Notes: a model not told the origin generated them from the letters alone. A stretch of DNA of 64,000 bases from Segatella copri (GCF_026015625.1 NZ_JAPDVG010000001.1:2904501-2968500), one strand, 5' to 3'. Counted from the stretch's first letter, positions 50,008 to 60,312 are shown. Numbers and translations are program-made.

Positions 50008-51159
50008 ATGTCATTAATAGAAATTAAAAAGGTCGAAACAAAGAAGGACTTGAAGACGTTCATCGACTTCCATTACGACCTCTACGAAGGCAACGAATAT
50101 GATGTGCCTAATCTTTTCAGCGACGACATGAATACTCTGAGCAAGGACAAGAACGCAGCGTTCGAGTTCTGCGAGGCAGAGTATTTTCTTGCCTATAAGG
50201 ACGGCAAGCTTGCAGGTCGCGTCGCTGCCATTATCAATCATAAGGCAAACAATAAATGGGGCAGGAAATCGGTCCGTTTCGGCTGGATTGATTTCATTGA
50301 CGACCGCGAGGTTTCCAAGGCTCTTCTCGATGCTGTAGAGAAATACGGTAAGGAGAAGGGAATGGAAGATATTGTAGGTCCGCTGGGTTTTACCGATATG
50401 GATCCGGAAGGCATGCTTACCTGGGGCTTTGACCAGCTAGGCACCATGCCTACCATTTATAATTATTCATATTATCCGGAGCACATCGAGGCTCTGGAGG
50501 GTTTTACCGTAGATAATAAATATGTAGAGTATAAACTGATGGTGCCAGATACCATCCCGGAGAAATATTCCAAGATAGCGGCGATGATAGAGAAAAGATA
50601 CAATCTCCATGTCCGCAAACTTACCCGTAAGGATGTTTATCAGGGCGGATACGGACAGAAGATTTTCGACCTCATCAATGATACATACAAGCATCTCTAT
50701 GGTTATTCCGAACTTTCACAGAAGCAGATAGACCAGTACATCAAGATGTATCTGTCTTTGCTCGACCTGAACTTTGTAACAGCCATAGAAGACTGGACTA
50801 CCGAGGATCATAAGATGATAGGTATCGGTATTACGATGCCTTCCCTTTCCAGAGCTCTGCAGAAGTGTCATAGGGGCAGGCTGCTTCCTTTTGGCTGGTG
50901 GCATCTGCTGCGCGCCATCAAGTTCCATAAAACCAAGATTGTCGACCTTCTGCTCATCGGTATCCAGCCGGAATACCGTGCTAAGGGTGCCAATGCGCTG
51001 CTCTTTGCCGACCTGATTCCTATCTATCAGAAGTATGGAATCGAGTGGGGAGAAACACAGGTGGAAATGGAAGATAATGCTGCCGTGCAGGGACAATGGG
51101 GCGTCTTGGATCCAGTCCTTCACAAGCGCCGCAACTGCTATATTAAGAGTATCAGGTAA
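50008..51159 (+). CDS. GNAT-like acetyltransferase family protein
   Basis: 383 residues from ATG 50008 (MSLIEIKKVETKKDLKTFID). The upstream reading to 49945 is non-coding and lies in the promoter. Landmarks are AEYFLAYKDGKLAGRVAAII (about residues 56-75), GPLGFTDMDPEGMLTWGFDQ, and LLLIGIQPEYRAKGANALLF, the acetyl-CoA strand/loop. Substrate unknown. It lies 99 nt before parE on the same strand. Control by a palindromic operator at its promoter is likely. Confidence 0.75.
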   Translation: MSLIEIKKVETKKDLKTFIDFHYDLYEGNEYDVPNLFSDDMNTLSKDKNAAFEFCEAEYFLAYKDGKLAGRVAAIINHKANNKWGRKSVRFGWIDFIDDREVSKALLDAVEKYGKEKGMEDIVGPLGFTDMDPEGMLTWGFDQLGTMPTIYNYSYYPEHIEALEGFTVDNKYVEYKLMVPDTIPEKYSKIAAMIEKRYNLHVRKLTRKDVYQGGYGQKIFDLINDTYKHLYGYSELSQKQIDQYIKMYLSLLDLNFVTAIEDWTTEDHKMIGIGITMPSLSRALQKCHRGRLLPFGWWHLLRAIKFHKTKIVDLLLIGIQPEYRAKGANALLFADLIPIYQKYGIEWGETQVEMEDNAAVQGQWGVLDPVLHKRRNCYIKSIR

Positions 51160-51258
51160 ATAGCAATTGTTGTGTTGGCAATTATCTGATAAACAGAATG
51201 TTGCAACATCATTTGCTATGTTATAAGAAAATAAATAAGAATAACTAAGGAGGAAATC

Positions 51259-53268
51259 ATGTCTGAAGATAAAAACTTAGGTAACAGCGAATTGAATGCC
51301 GCTGATGAGCTTACCAATGCCCCTCAGGAGCAGCAGCCGGTAGAATATACCGATGATAACATCCGCCACTTGAGCGATATGGAGCATGTGCGTACCCGTC
51401 CGGGTATGTACATCGGCCGTCTGGGAGATGGAAATCTGCCGGAAGATGGTATTTATGTGCTCCTGAAGGAGGTGGTAGACAACTCTATCGATGAATTCAA
51501 GATGGGCGCAGGTGCCCGTCTGGAAATCGATATCGAGGACAATCTGCGTGTCAGCGTGCGCGACTATGGCCGTGGTATTCCTCAGGGCAAGCTCGTTGAG
51601 GCTGTAAGTGTGCTGAATACCGGCGGTAAGTACGACAGCAAGGCGTTCAAGAAGAGCGTCGGTCTGAACGGTGTGGGTGTGAAGGCGGTCAATGCCCTCA
51701 GTTCCCACTTCGAAGTAAAGTCGTACCGCGACGGAAAGGTGCGCCATCTGAAGTTTGAGAAAGGTATTCTGAAGAGCGACACGATGGAAGATACTGAGGA
51801 CGAGAACGGTACCTTTATCTTCTTCGAGCCGGATAATACACTCTTCAAGAACTATTCCTTCCACGATGATTTCGTGGAAACGATGCTCCGCAACTATACT
51901 TATCTGAACACCGGACTCACCATCATGCACAATGGCCGCCGCATCTTGAGCCGCCATGGTCTGCAGGATTTGCTGAGCGATAATATGACCAACGAAGGTC
52001 TCTACGACATCGTCCACATGAAGGGCGAGGACATCGAGATTGCCTTCACCCATACTAACCAGTATGGCGAGGAGTATTATTCCTTCGTCAACGGTCAGCA
52101 CACCACCCAGGGAGGTACGCATCAGAGTGCCTTCAAGGAGCATATTGCCAAGACTATCAAGGAGTTCTACGGCAAGTATGAGTATGCTGACATCCGAAAC
52201 GGACTGGTGGCTGCCATTGCCATCAACGTAGAAGAACCGGTCTTCGAGAGTCAGACCAAGATTAAGCTCGGAAGTACTACGATGACGCCGAATGGTGGCG
52301 AAACCATCAATAAGTATGTGGGCGATTTCCTGAAGAAGGAAGTAGACAACTATCTCCATATCCACAAGGATGTGGCTGAGATTCTGGAGAATAAGATTAA
52401 GGAGAGCGAACGCGAGCGCAAGGCGATGGCGGGCGTTACCAAACTCGCCCGTGAGCGTGCCAAGAAGGCGAATCTCCACAACCGCAAGCTCCGCGACTGC
52501 CGCATCCATTTCAGCGACGCCAAGAACGAGCGCAAGGAGGAGAGTTCCATCTTCATCACCGAGGGCGATTCTGCCAGCGGAAGCATCACCAAGAGCCGCG
52601 ATGTGAATACCCAGGCGGTGTTCTCTCTGCGTGGTAAACCGCTCAACAGCTTCGGTCTTACCAAGAAGGTGGTTTATGAGAACGAGGAGTTCAATCTGCT
52701 TCAGGCGGCTCTCGATATAGAGGACGGCTTGGATTCATTGCGTTACAACAAGGTGATTGTGGCAACCGATGCGGATGTCGACGGAATGCACATCCGCCTG
52801 CTCATCATCACCTTCTTCCTTCAGTTCTTCCCAGATCTCATCAAGAAGGGCCATGTCTACGTGCTTCAGACCCCATTGTTCCGAGTGCGCAACAAGCGAA
52901 CCAAGATCAAGAACAAGCAGGCGGTGGCTGATGCGGATGCGAAACTGGGAAGCAAGGAGAAAAAGAGCGATTTCATCACGCATTACTGTTACAGCGATGA
53001 GGAGCGCCAGCAGGCGATTCGCGATTTGGGCCCTGACCCTGAAATCACCCGATTCAAAGGATTGGGAGAGATTTCGCCTGATGAATTCGCCCATTTCATC
53101 GGTCCCGACATGCGGTTGGAGCAGGTTACGCTGCATAAAACCGATCAGGTGCAGAAGCTGCTGGAATATTATATGGGTAAGAATACGATGGAGCGCCAGA
53201 ACTTCATCATCGAAAATCTGGTGATAGAAGAGGATATTCCGGAGGAAGACTCTGAGCCGCTGGATTAA
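51259..53268 (+). CDS. parE: DNA topoisomerase IV subunit B
   Basis: 669 residues. GHKL ATPase motifs: [44 protein letters not shown]. The Toprim part reads [17 protein letters not shown] and [16 protein letters not shown], and [14 protein letters not shown] closes the region. It decatenates daughter chromosomes with ParC. A ribosome site AAGGAGG precedes the ATG. parC is not in this window. The Bacteroidota type-IIA form is shorter than gyrB. Confidence 0.93.
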   Translation: MSEDKNLGNSELNAADELTNAPQEQQPVEYTDDNIRHLSDMEHVRTRPGMYIGRLGDGNLPEDGIYVLLKEVVDNSIDEFKMGAGARLEIDIEDNLRVSVRDYGRGIPQGKLVEAVSVLNTGGKYDSKAFKKSVGLNGVGVKAVNALSSHFEVKSYRDGKVRHLKFEKGILKSDTMEDTEDENGTFIFFEPDNTLFKNYSFHDDFVETMLRNYTYLNTGLTIMHNGRRILSRHGLQDLLSDNMTNEGLYDIVHMKGEDIEIAFTHTNQYGEEYYSFVNGQHTTQGGTHQSAFKEHIAKTIKEFYGKYEYADIRNGLVAAIAINVEEPVFESQTKIKLGSTTMTPNGGETINKYVGDFLKKEVDNYLHIHKDVAEILENKIKESERERKAMAGVTKLARERAKKANLHNRKLRDCRIHFSDAKNERKEESSIFITEGDSASGSITKSRDVNTQAVFSLRGKPLNSFGLTKKVVYENEEFNLLQAALDIEDGLDSLRYNKVIVATDADVDGMHIRLLIITFFLQFFPDLIKKGHVYVLQTPLFRVRNKRTKIKNKQAVADADAKLGSKEKKSDFITHYCYSDEERQQAIRDLGPDPEITRFKGLGEISPDEFAHFIGPDMRLEQVTLHKTDQVQKLLEYYMGKNTMERQNFIIENLVIEEDIPEEDSEPLD

Positions 53269-53271
53269 ATG

Positions 53272-53366
53272 AAGTGAAGAGTGAAGAACGAAGAGTGAAG
53301 AATTCAAGTGCTTTCGGGGGGTAACCATTGAAAAAAGCGCTGTTAACTGTTAACCTGTTAACTCTT
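53272..53366. repeat. Heptamer-type tandem repeats (GAAGAGT and CTGTTAA)
   Basis: GTGAAGAGTGAAGAACGAAG runs at 53273-53300 and CTGTTAACTGTTAACCTGTT at 53340-53362. Similar units occur at 54990-55013 and 60812-60862. Confidence 0.6.
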
Positions 53367-53405
53367 GAAGGATTTCTCTCTTTCATAAACTTTAAGTTTT
53401 AAGAA

Positions 53406-54989
53406 ATGAAGAAATATCTATTCATAGCACTTGTAGCATTCCTGGCAGTAACTTCTGCCAGTGCCCAGTTGCGTATCAAGATGGGCAAGAACAGCCCGAT
53501 AGAGAAGTTGGGAAGGGCTGAAATCGCCATTACCAACCTTTATGTGGATAGTGTGGATGAGAATAAGCTCGTAGAGGACGCCATCCGAGGCATGCTCGAA
53601 AAGCTTGACCCTCATTCTTCTTACGCTACAGCCAAGGAAACCAAGGCGATGAACGAGCCGCTGAACGGCAGTTTTGATGGCATTGGCGTGCAGTTTAACA
53701 TGGTAGATGATACGCTGCTCGTTATCCAGCCGGTTACGAACGGACCTTCTGAGAAGGTGGGAATCATTGCCGGCGACCGCATTGTGGCTGTAAACGATAC
53801 TGCCATTTCGGGCGTTAAGATGAGCAAGGAGGAAATCATGAAGCGCCTTCGTGGTCCTAAGGGAACAACGGTGAACCTTACCATCGTGCGCCGTGGCATC
53901 AAGGATAAGCTCATCTTTAAGGTAAAGCGCGATAAAATTCCGGTAACTACGATGGATGCGGCTTATATGATTCGTCCGGGCATCGGATACATCCGATTGG
54001 GAAGCTTCGGTCTTACCAGTCATAAAGAGGTAACAATAGCGATGGATTCGCTGAAAAAGAAGGGAATGAAGGACCTTATCTTCGACCTTGAGGATAATGG
54101 CGGAGGCTATCTTCAGGCTGCGGCTCAGATAGCCAACGAGTTCCTGCAGAAGGGCGATCTCATCGTTTATACCAGCGGTCGTGCAGCGCCTCGCCAGGAA
54201 TATAAGGCGCAGGCTAACGGCAGATGGCGCAAGGGCAAGGTGGTGGTGCTCACCAATGAGTTTACCGCTTCTGCCGCCGAGATTGTTTCCGGAGCCATCC
54301 AGGATCAGGACCGTGGCGTAGTGGTTGGTCGCAGAACCTTCGGCAAGGGATTGGTGCAGCGTCCGCTGACCTTTGATGATGGCAGCGAGATTCGTCTCAC
54401 CATCGCCCATTACTATACGCCTAGCGGCAGATGCATCCAGAAGCCATATAAGAAAGGTGACAGATTGGATTATGCGATGGATCTGGACAAGCGTTACAAG
54501 CATGGCGAGTTCACCAATCAGGACAGCATCCATCTTTCAGACAGTCTGAAGTATTATACCTTGCGCAAGCATCGTGTAGTTTATGGTGGTGGTGGAATCA
54601 TGCCAGATTATTTCGTTCCGCTGGATACAACCAAGTACACCAAGATGCACCGTCAGTTGGCAGCCAAGAGTATCGTCATCAACCACAGTCTGAAGTTCAT
54701 CGATGCGCATCGTAAGGAGCTGAAGAGCCAGTATAAGGATTTCGATAAGTTCCTCGCCACCTACGAGGTTCCTTCTTCGCTGATAGATGGCATTATCGCC
54801 GAGGGCAAGAAGGAGAAGATAGAGCCGAAGGATGAGGCTGAATTAATTCAGACGAAGAAATACCTCGCCCTGCAGCTGAAAGCCCTTGTAGCGCGAGATA
54901 TCTGGGATATGAGCCAATACTTCCAGGTTTGGAACGAGACAAACGAGATAGTTCAGCGCGCCGTGCAGCTGCTGACTACGGGGAAATAA
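53406..54989 (+). CDS. S41 family carboxyl-terminal processing protease
   Basis: 527 residues with a signal peptide (LFIALVAFLAVTSASAQ). A PDZ domain follows (PSEKVGIIAGDRIVAVND, about residues 116-133). The catalytic Ser is in NEFTASAAEIVSGA and the Lys in GRRTFGKGLVQRP. It would trim exported proteins in the periplasm. It follows parE after 137 nt with heptamer repeats between, so it may be a separate transcript. Confidence 0.94.
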   Translation: MKKYLFIALVAFLAVTSASAQLRIKMGKNSPIEKLGRAEIAITNLYVDSVDENKLVEDAIRGMLEKLDPHSSYATAKETKAMNEPLNGSFDGIGVQFNMVDDTLLVIQPVTNGPSEKVGIIAGDRIVAVNDTAISGVKMSKEEIMKRLRGPKGTTVNLTIVRRGIKDKLIFKVKRDKIPVTTMDAAYMIRPGIGYIRLGSFGLTSHKEVTIAMDSLKKKGMKDLIFDLEDNGGGYLQAAAQIANEFLQKGDLIVYTSGRAAPRQEYKAQANGRWRKGKVVVLTNEFTASAAEIVSGAIQDQDRGVVVGRRTFGKGLVQRPLTFDDGSEIRLTIAHYYTPSGRCIQKPYKKGDRLDYAMDLDKRYKHGEFTNQDSIHLSDSLKYYTLRKHRVVYGGGGIMPDYFVPLDTTKYTKMHRQLAAKSIVINHSLKFIDAHRKELKSQYKDFDKFLATYEVPSSLIDGIIAEGKKEKIEPKDEAELIQTKKYLALQLKALVARDIWDMSQYFQVWNETNEIVQRAVQLLTTGK

Positions 54990-55017
54990 ACTGTTAACTG
55001 TTGACGCTGTTAACAAG

Positions 55018-55064
55018 AAATAAAAGAGGGTGTCAAAAACAGTATGGCGCACCCTCTTTTATTT
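55018..55064. terminator. Terminator after the S41 protease gene
   Basis: AAATAAAAGAGGGTG (55018-55032) and CACCCTCTTTTATTT (55050-55064). The GAGGGTG stem resembles that at 19789-19832. Confidence 0.85.
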
Positions 55065-55167
55065 CTTGTAGACCTTTTGATAATTATTAGCAACTCTAGG
55101 TTATAGTTAAGTATGTTAAATATCGTTATATTTATGGTGTTAAGCTTCTTTTTGGTGTTTTTTTTAT

Positions 55168-55175
55168 TATATTTG
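55168..55175 (+). promoter_or_regulatory. -7 promoter box of the aerolysin-like lipoprotein operon
   Basis: TATATTTG with a leader of roughly 100 nt. The surroundings are very AT-rich. Confidence 0.6.
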
Positions 55176-55280
55176 CACAATATTTGGGATGGTTTTATTT
55201 ACAGATAAAGCAGTACGTTTGTGATAGCATCATTCCATTCGTAAATAGTATTTAAGTAAAAAATTAGTATTGCATTTTTT

Positions 55281-56537
55281 ATGAATGAAATGAAAAAAAT
55301 AGTATTTCTATTAGCATTTACGCTACTTTTGTTTTGTGGTTGCAAGCAAGATGTTGATTTTGGGACTGATAGTGTGTCTAATGAAGAAATTTTCTCAAAT
55401 TTTGAGGACTCTTTAGTTGTGGCATCATCTCCTTATTCTGCATTTTATAACGAGATGAGGAAGAGCTTGAAAACTCGCTCATCTTACTCTTCAACAGGAG
55501 AAGTTGGCATAAAAGATATTTTAGGCTTTCCTGTAAATATTCAGGTTGTTCAGAATATCTATAATAAAAAGTTTTTGCAATATAATGGATTGCACAAAGC
55601 TATTACTTTAAGTAACTTTTCTTCGAATACGGAAGATAATCTATTTGTTTTGCACGAAGACCCTCTTACAGATGAGGTCTACATAACTCCATATAAACTT
55701 TCTGATAATAAATATTATCTAGGTGCTGCAACTCAAAAAGGTTCTAGTGTCTGGTCTTTATATGCTTTAAGCGGAGAACCGACAAATGGGGGCTATTGGG
55801 AAATCTCTAAAGGGCAGACAGAATACTCTTTTGTCTTAAAAAATACACAAGTTCTAGAACAAGGTCCTGGAGGATGGAGCGATATCTATAGTTTGGCCTT
55901 GGCTGTGGAGGATAATCAATTAAAATTTCAGAAATATGCAAGTAAAGGCAATCAAGAGTTTATAATTACTCCGAATGATGAATTTGAAGTGAAGAGTTTG
56001 AAGGTTGATAATGCTGCTAGTCGTTTTCTAGACAGTCCAGACTTTGTAATAGAAGAAATTTATACAAATAATTCTAGTTTGGCGCAAGAACTCACAACTA
56101 ATGTTAGTAAGAAAGCGACTAATGTTTCCAATTTTTCAAGAAGTACAAGTATAAATACCAAAGTCTCTCATGATGTCAAGGTTGGTGTCGGAATAGTTAG
56201 TGGTTCTGCTCATGTGGAGATTGGAAAGAATAGTACATGGAATTATGGAGAAAGCGAGAGTATAGAAGATAGTAGGAATTATGATTTCCCTATAAAAGTT
56301 GCACCTAAAACAAGAATCCGTGTAACTATTTCTGTAGGGCAAAAAACATGTGAGTTGAAATATACTGCTGTACTTAAAGGGAAAAATACGGGAGTGACTT
56401 TAACTGAGCAAGGTATCTGGAATAACGTATCATGTACAAATATACTGGTAGACGTGCAAGAGGAAGATTTGTCTGGCAATGTGTTAAAATCAAAGAAATT
56501 TGAAGGAATACCATCTACTAGAGTAACATTTGACTAG
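55281..56537 (+). CDS. Lipoprotein with beta-trefoil-like and aerolysin-type pore-forming regions
   Basis: 418 residues; ATG 55290 (MKKIVFLL) may be the true start. Lipoprotein signal ends LLLFCGC, followed by KQDVD, a weak surface-export-like signal. Residues about 70-220 contain three trefoil-like repeats (KKFLQYNGLHKAITL, NKYYLGAATQKGSSVWSLYA, EYSFVLKNTQ ... NQEFIITPND), suggesting carbohydrate binding. Residues about 265-400 look like an aerolysin/ETX-MTX2 module: a Ser/Thr-rich strand SKKATNVSNFSRSTSINTKV, the stem-like VGIVSGSAHVEIGKNSTWNY, and FPIKVAPKTRIRVTISVGQ. AT-rich codon use unlike its neighbours suggests transfer. Prediction from pattern only; pore formation is not shown. Confidence 0.65.
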   Translation: MNEMKKIVFLLAFTLLLFCGCKQDVDFGTDSVSNEEIFSNFEDSLVVASSPYSAFYNEMRKSLKTRSSYSSTGEVGIKDILGFPVNIQVVQNIYNKKFLQYNGLHKAITLSNFSSNTEDNLFVLHEDPLTDEVYITPYKLSDNKYYLGAATQKGSSVWSLYALSGEPTNGGYWEISKGQTEYSFVLKNTQVLEQGPGGWSDIYSLALAVEDNQLKFQKYASKGNQEFIITPNDEFEVKSLKVDNAASRFLDSPDFVIEEIYTNNSSLAQELTTNVSKKATNVSNFSRSTSINTKVSHDVKVGVGIVSGSAHVEIGKNSTWNYGESESIEDSRNYDFPIKVAPKTRIRVTISVGQKTCELKYTAVLKGKNTGVTLTEQGIWNNVSCTNILVDVQEEDLSGNVLKSKKFEGIPSTRVTFD

Positions 56538-56541
56538 ATAT

Positions 56542-57417
56542 ATGAAAAAAAGATATAATTGTTGTATAATGAGCATGCTTGCAATGTTTTCTTTGCAAGC
56601 ATGTTTGATTTCTTGTAAGGATAATGGGACAGAGGGCAATCTGGATACTACGATGCTTGTTATGTCTTCTGATGGAGGAAAACGGTCTTTTCCAGTGTCA
56701 AGTGATGCTCATATCTCTTATATACAAGATAAGAAAACTCTTGTTTATAAGGAATGTGAAAATAATGATTCTGTTTCGCTTGAAACCGTAGGTTATAATT
56801 ACTTAAAAGCCTATATTAGTAGACAACGTTTATTTGTAGAGATTGGTAAAAATCGTGAGCTGCAAGAGCAACATTTTATAGTTTCTTATAGAGATTTCGA
56901 TGAAGAGAACAAACTTGATATAACTTTGGATAAGGCTGATTCCTGTGTGATTGATACTGTGAAATACATGGAAAAACTTAGTGCAAGTCCTTGTTTTGAA
57001 AAGCAAGATATTAAGATACATTCAGAAGAAGGCAAGAGCCAAGTAACAGTGTATCCTTTGTCTGATGCTTATGCTCTGTTAGCTTTCGATAAAGCACATG
57101 AAATAGAGAAACTATTGCCTTTGGGAGTGAATTCAAAAATCAATGTCCCGATGATAAATGGACTTAAGGATGAAAAAAAAATATTTGGTTCGTCTGTTAG
57201 AATTCCAATAACAGAAGAGTTTTGGAAAAGTTGTTCATTTGAGGTTCCTTCCTTTGGAGACGCAATCTCGGATAATGTGTCCATCTATGTTGGATATATC
57301 GAAGAGAAGATAAATACCGAAGTCGTTGTCCGGAATTTCACACAAAACACCCATCTGTATGTCAAGGGAATAGCAACATTACGTTATCCTACGGGAACTT
57401 GTAAACTAGAGAAATGA
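56542..57417 (+). CDS. Hypothetical lipoprotein, partner of the aerolysin-like protein
   Basis: 291 residues from ATG 56542, 4 nt after the previous stop, so the two are one operon. A reading from TTG 56530 would overlap the previous gene. Lipobox LISC (about residue 25) followed by KDNGTE, a surface-export-like signal. The body is beta-rich and unrelated to any family I recognise; it has two short Cys pairs (SPCFEKQ, KSCSFEV). In two-gene toxin units such a partner may be an immunity, adaptor or co-toxin protein; nothing here decides which. Confidence 0.65.
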   Translation: MKKRYNCCIMSMLAMFSLQACLISCKDNGTEGNLDTTMLVMSSDGGKRSFPVSSDAHISYIQDKKTLVYKECENNDSVSLETVGYNYLKAYISRQRLFVEIGKNRELQEQHFIVSYRDFDEENKLDITLDKADSCVIDTVKYMEKLSASPCFEKQDIKIHSEEGKSQVTVYPLSDAYALLAFDKAHEIEKLLPLGVNSKINVPMINGLKDEKKIFGSSVRIPITEEFWKSCSFEVPSFGDAISDNVSIYVGYIEEKINTEVVVRNFTQNTHLYVKGIATLRYPTGTCKLEK

Positions 57418-57467
57418 GAATTTAGGGAGTTCTCTTTTCTCTAGTTGTAGCTTCTTTTGGATAGTAA

Positions 57468-58439
57468 TTATCTGGCATTGTGCATGCGATCCCATTTCAG
57501 ATAGATTCCGGCAAGGATGGTGCCGGAAATGCTGTGCCAGGCGCAGCTGATGGCGCAAGGCAATACGGCGAGAGGCTGGGCAGCGAAGAAATTGCCGGCC
57601 AGTACCGTGGCAAGACCGGCGTTCTGCATTCCTACCTCAATACTGATGGTACGCTTCTTGGCAGTATTGAATCCGGCACATTTGCCGGCAAGCCAACCCA
57701 GAAGGTAACCCAGCGTGTTGTGGCAGAAAACCACGGCGAAAGTCCAAAGGAAGAGCGATAAGCCGCGGGCTACGAGGTCATCATGAACCGTAGAAATCAC
57801 ACCGCCTACGATGATTGCCAGACACGTAACGCTGATGCCCGGCATCAGACTCTGGATGGTAGGGAAGCAGTCTTTCTTGCCGTAAATATAGTTGAGGGCG
57901 CAGCCGATGGCCACAGGAATAATCGTTACGATGAGGATGTTGATGAACATTCCCACAGCATCTACATGGATAATCTCGCCTGCCGTAATCTTCATCAGCA
58001 GCGGAGTCATCACCGGTGCAAGAATGGTAGAGGCGCAGGTCATTCCTACGGAGAAAGCTACATCGCCATGACACAGATAACTCATAATGTTGCTCGAAAC
58101 GCCGCCCGGACAGCAACCTACCAGCAGGATTCCGAGTGCCAGGGCTGGGTCAAGATGCCACACATGAACCAGGGTGTAAGCCACGCCAGGCATGATGATA
58201 AACTGGGCACAGGCTCCGATGAAGACATCCAGCGGGCGCTGAGCCAGAATCTTGAAGTCGTTGGTGGTCAAGGTCAGACCCATGGTGAGCATGATGATGC
58301 CGAGAATGACGGTTTGAGTAGTTCCGCGCACCCAGTCGAAGGTATGTGGGAAGAAGAATGTGAACACTGCAACACCTATCACGAAGATAGATGTGTAATT
58401 GGCCAGCAGCTTGCTGAGCCCTTGGAATAACTTAAGCAT
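57468..58439 (-). CDS. Bile acid:sodium symporter family transporter
   Basis: 323 residues, about nine to ten membrane helices. The family marks are IMLTMGLTLTTNDFK, LVGCCPGGVSSNIMSYLCHG (substrate and sodium region) and SIEVGMQNAGLATVLAGNFF. Bacterial relatives carry bile acids, pantoate or other organic anions, so the name does not prove the substrate. Promoter TACTTTTG at 58510-58517. It stands alone; the aerolysin-like operon ends 50 nt away, convergent. Confidence 0.9.
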   Translation of the reverse strand: MLKLFQGLSKLLANYTSIFVIGVAVFTFFFPHTFDWVRGTTQTVILGIIMLTMGLTLTTNDFKILAQRPLDVFIGACAQFIIMPGVAYTLVHVWHLDPALALGILLVGCCPGGVSSNIMSYLCHGDVAFSVGMTCASTILAPVMTPLLMKITAGEIIHVDAVGMFINILIVTIIPVAIGCALNYIYGKKDCFPTIQSLMPGISVTCLAIIVGGVISTVHDDLVARGLSLFLWTFAVVFCHNTLGYLLGWLAGKCAGFNTAKKRTISIEVGMQNAGLATVLAGNFFAAQPLAVLPCAISCAWHSISGTILAGIYLKWDRMHNAR

Positions 58440-58509
58440 AATTCTATTTCTTTTAAAATCCTGATATTTCTCTCTTATTTATTTCTTTCCTCGCTTTCAA
58501 TATCGAGTG

Positions 58510-58517
58510 CAAAAGTA
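58510..58517 (-). promoter_or_regulatory. -7 promoter box of the symporter gene
   Basis: TACTTTTG on the minus strand, about 70 nt before the ATG. Confidence 0.65.
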
Positions 58518-58676
58518 CGTCTTTTCTATCGGATAAACAAATTATTCCGCAAGAAAATGATAAATTATAACATTTTTATAGGGTAGCGCTTGCAAATCTG
58601 CACGAATCTTTTGGGATTGTGCAAAATCATGGGCAAAATAATTCGGCTTTTCTTCTTTAATTCCGCAACAAATGTG

Positions 58677-58684
58677 TAACTTTG
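58677..58684 (+). promoter_or_regulatory. -7 promoter box of ruvB-coaD-ybeY
   Basis: TAACTTTG, 28 nt before the ruvB ATG. Confidence 0.7.
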
Positions 58685-58712
58685 CACCCATATTATCGAT
58701 AATAGTCATAGA

Positions 58713-59747
58713 ATGAACGAAGATTTTGATATAAGACAAGAAATGGTTTCGCCTGCCGAAAAGGAATTCGAGAAGGCGCTGCGCCCGTTGAAGTTTTCTG
58801 ATTTCAGCGGACAGAATGGCGTGGTAGAAAATCTCGAGGTCTTTGTTGAGGCTGCCAAATATCGTGGCGAACCGCTCGACCATACGCTCCTCCACGGTCC
58901 GCCGGGATTGGGTAAGACCACGCTGAGCAACATCATCGCCAACGAACTGGGCGTAGGATTCAAGATTACATCGGGTCCTGTGCTTGATAAGCCGGGCGAT
59001 CTGGCGGGAATCCTTACCTCGCTGGAGCCCAACGATGTGCTCTTCATCGATGAAATCCACCGTCTTTCGCCTGTCGTAGAGGAGTATCTCTATTCGGCGA
59101 TGGAGGATTACCGCATCGACATCATGATAGATAAGGGTCCTTCGGCTCGCAGCATACAGATAGATCTGAATCCGTTTACCCTCGTGGGAGCGACAACGAG
59201 AAGCGGTCTGCTTACAGCCCCATTGCGTGCCCGTTTCGGAATCAATCTGCATCTGGAATATTACGACCCGGCTACGCTTCAGAAGATTATCAAGCGAAGT
59301 GCGATGCTCCTGAAGGTGCCGATAGAGGATGAGGCGGCAGTGGAAATCTCCCGCCGTTCGCGCGGAACCCCTCGTATCGCCAATTCTCTGCTCAGAAGAG
59401 TGCGTGATTTTGCCCAGGTAAAGGGCAACGGAACCATCACTTACGATATTGCCCAAATGGCGCTCAAGGCGCTCAACATCGACCAGTATGGCTTGGATGA
59501 GATTGATAATAAGATTCTCACCACCATCATCGACAAGTTCCGTGGCGGTCCGGTAGGCGTAAGCACCATTGCCACGGCAATAGGCGAGGATGGCGGCACC
59601 GTAGAGGAGGTTTACGAGCCGTTCCTTATCATGGAGGGTTTCATCAAGCGTACGCCGCGAGGAAGAATGGCAACGCCGCTTGCCTACGAGCATCTCGGCA
59701 GAAATCCGTATACAAGCAATATTATGCAGGGAGACTTGTTTGAGTAA
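58713..59747 (+). CDS. ruvB: Holliday junction branch migration helicase RuvB
   Basis: 344 residues. Walker [18 protein letters not shown]; Walker [12 protein letters not shown]; sensor-type [19 protein letters not shown]-terminal winged helix ending with [17 protein letters not shown]. It drives branch migration with RuvA. coaD follows 60 nt later, so ruvB-coaD-ybeY are probably one unit. ruvA is not visible. Confidence 0.97.
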   Translation: MNEDFDIRQEMVSPAEKEFEKALRPLKFSDFSGQNGVVENLEVFVEAAKYRGEPLDHTLLHGPPGLGKTTLSNIIANELGVGFKITSGPVLDKPGDLAGILTSLEPNDVLFIDEIHRLSPVVEEYLYSAMEDYRIDIMIDKGPSARSIQIDLNPFTLVGATTRSGLLTAPLRARFGINLHLEYYDPATLQKIIKRSAMLLKVPIEDEAAVEISRRSRGTPRIANSLLRRVRDFAQVKGNGTITYDIAQMALKALNIDQYGLDEIDNKILTTIIDKFRGGPVGVSTIATAIGEDGGTVEEVYEPFLIMEGFIKRTPRGRMATPLAYEHLGRNPYTSNIMQGDLFE

Positions 59748-59776
59748 TGTTGAATGTTAAATGTTGAATGTTGAAT
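59745..59776. repeat. TGTTGAA-type heptamer repeat behind ruvB
   Basis: AATGTTGAATGTTAAATGTT and onward, four to five units between ruvB and coaD. Confidence 0.6.
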
Positions 59777-59807
59777 TAGGGCTAGCGCCGTAAAAGGATA
59801 AACATTT

Positions 59808-60293
59808 ATGAAGATTGGGATTTTTACGGGTACATTCGACCCATTTACGATAGGACATCAGAACATTGCTGAGCGTGCCTTGCCCATGTTTGACAAGCTC
59901 GTGATTGCAGTGGCGGTGAGCAAGCTGAAGCACGCCAGCGAGGAAATCTCGAAGCGTGTGGAGGATATTAAGGCTGTTTTTCCGAAGGAATGTTCGGAGT
60001 TGGTGGATGTGGAGGATGCATCTAAGGGTTATCGCCTGGAGGTGGTTTCTTACGATGATCTCACCATCGATTTGGCGCATCGCCTGGGAGCCAGGTTTCT
60101 GGTTCGTGGCGTCCGTTCTGCCAAGGATTTCGAGTACGAGCGAGAGCAGGCTGATATCAACAAGCAGTTGGGCGGCGTAGAAACCATCCTGCTGTTTTCC
60201 GACCCAAGATACAGCAGCATCAGCTCAACGCTGGTTAGGGAATTGAGGTTCTTCGGAAGAGAAGTAGATGAATTTTTACCAAAAATAAAATAA
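59808..60293 (+). CDS. coaD: Phosphopantetheine adenylyltransferase
   Basis: 161 residues, normal length. Nucleotidyltransferase motif GTFDPFTIGHQNIAERAL (T-x-G-H) at residues 8-25; the second motif SISSTLVRELRFFGREV near the end. It makes dephospho-CoA from 4'-phosphopantetheine and ATP. It lies 60 nt behind ruvB and 19 nt before ybeY. Confidence 0.96.
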   Translation: MKIGIFTGTFDPFTIGHQNIAERALPMFDKLVIAVAVSKLKHASEEISKRVEDIKAVFPKECSELVDVEDASKGYRLEVVSYDDLTIDLAHRLGARFLVRGVRSAKDFEYEREQADINKQLGGVETILLFSDPRYSSISSTLVRELRFFGREVDEFLPKIK

Positions 60294-60312
60294 AAATAGG
60301 AGGAAGAAGCGT

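Noticed and set aside
57480..58430. Open frames on the plus strand opposite the symporter
   Set aside because: Shadow frames with His/Asn/Gln-rich composition and no start signals.
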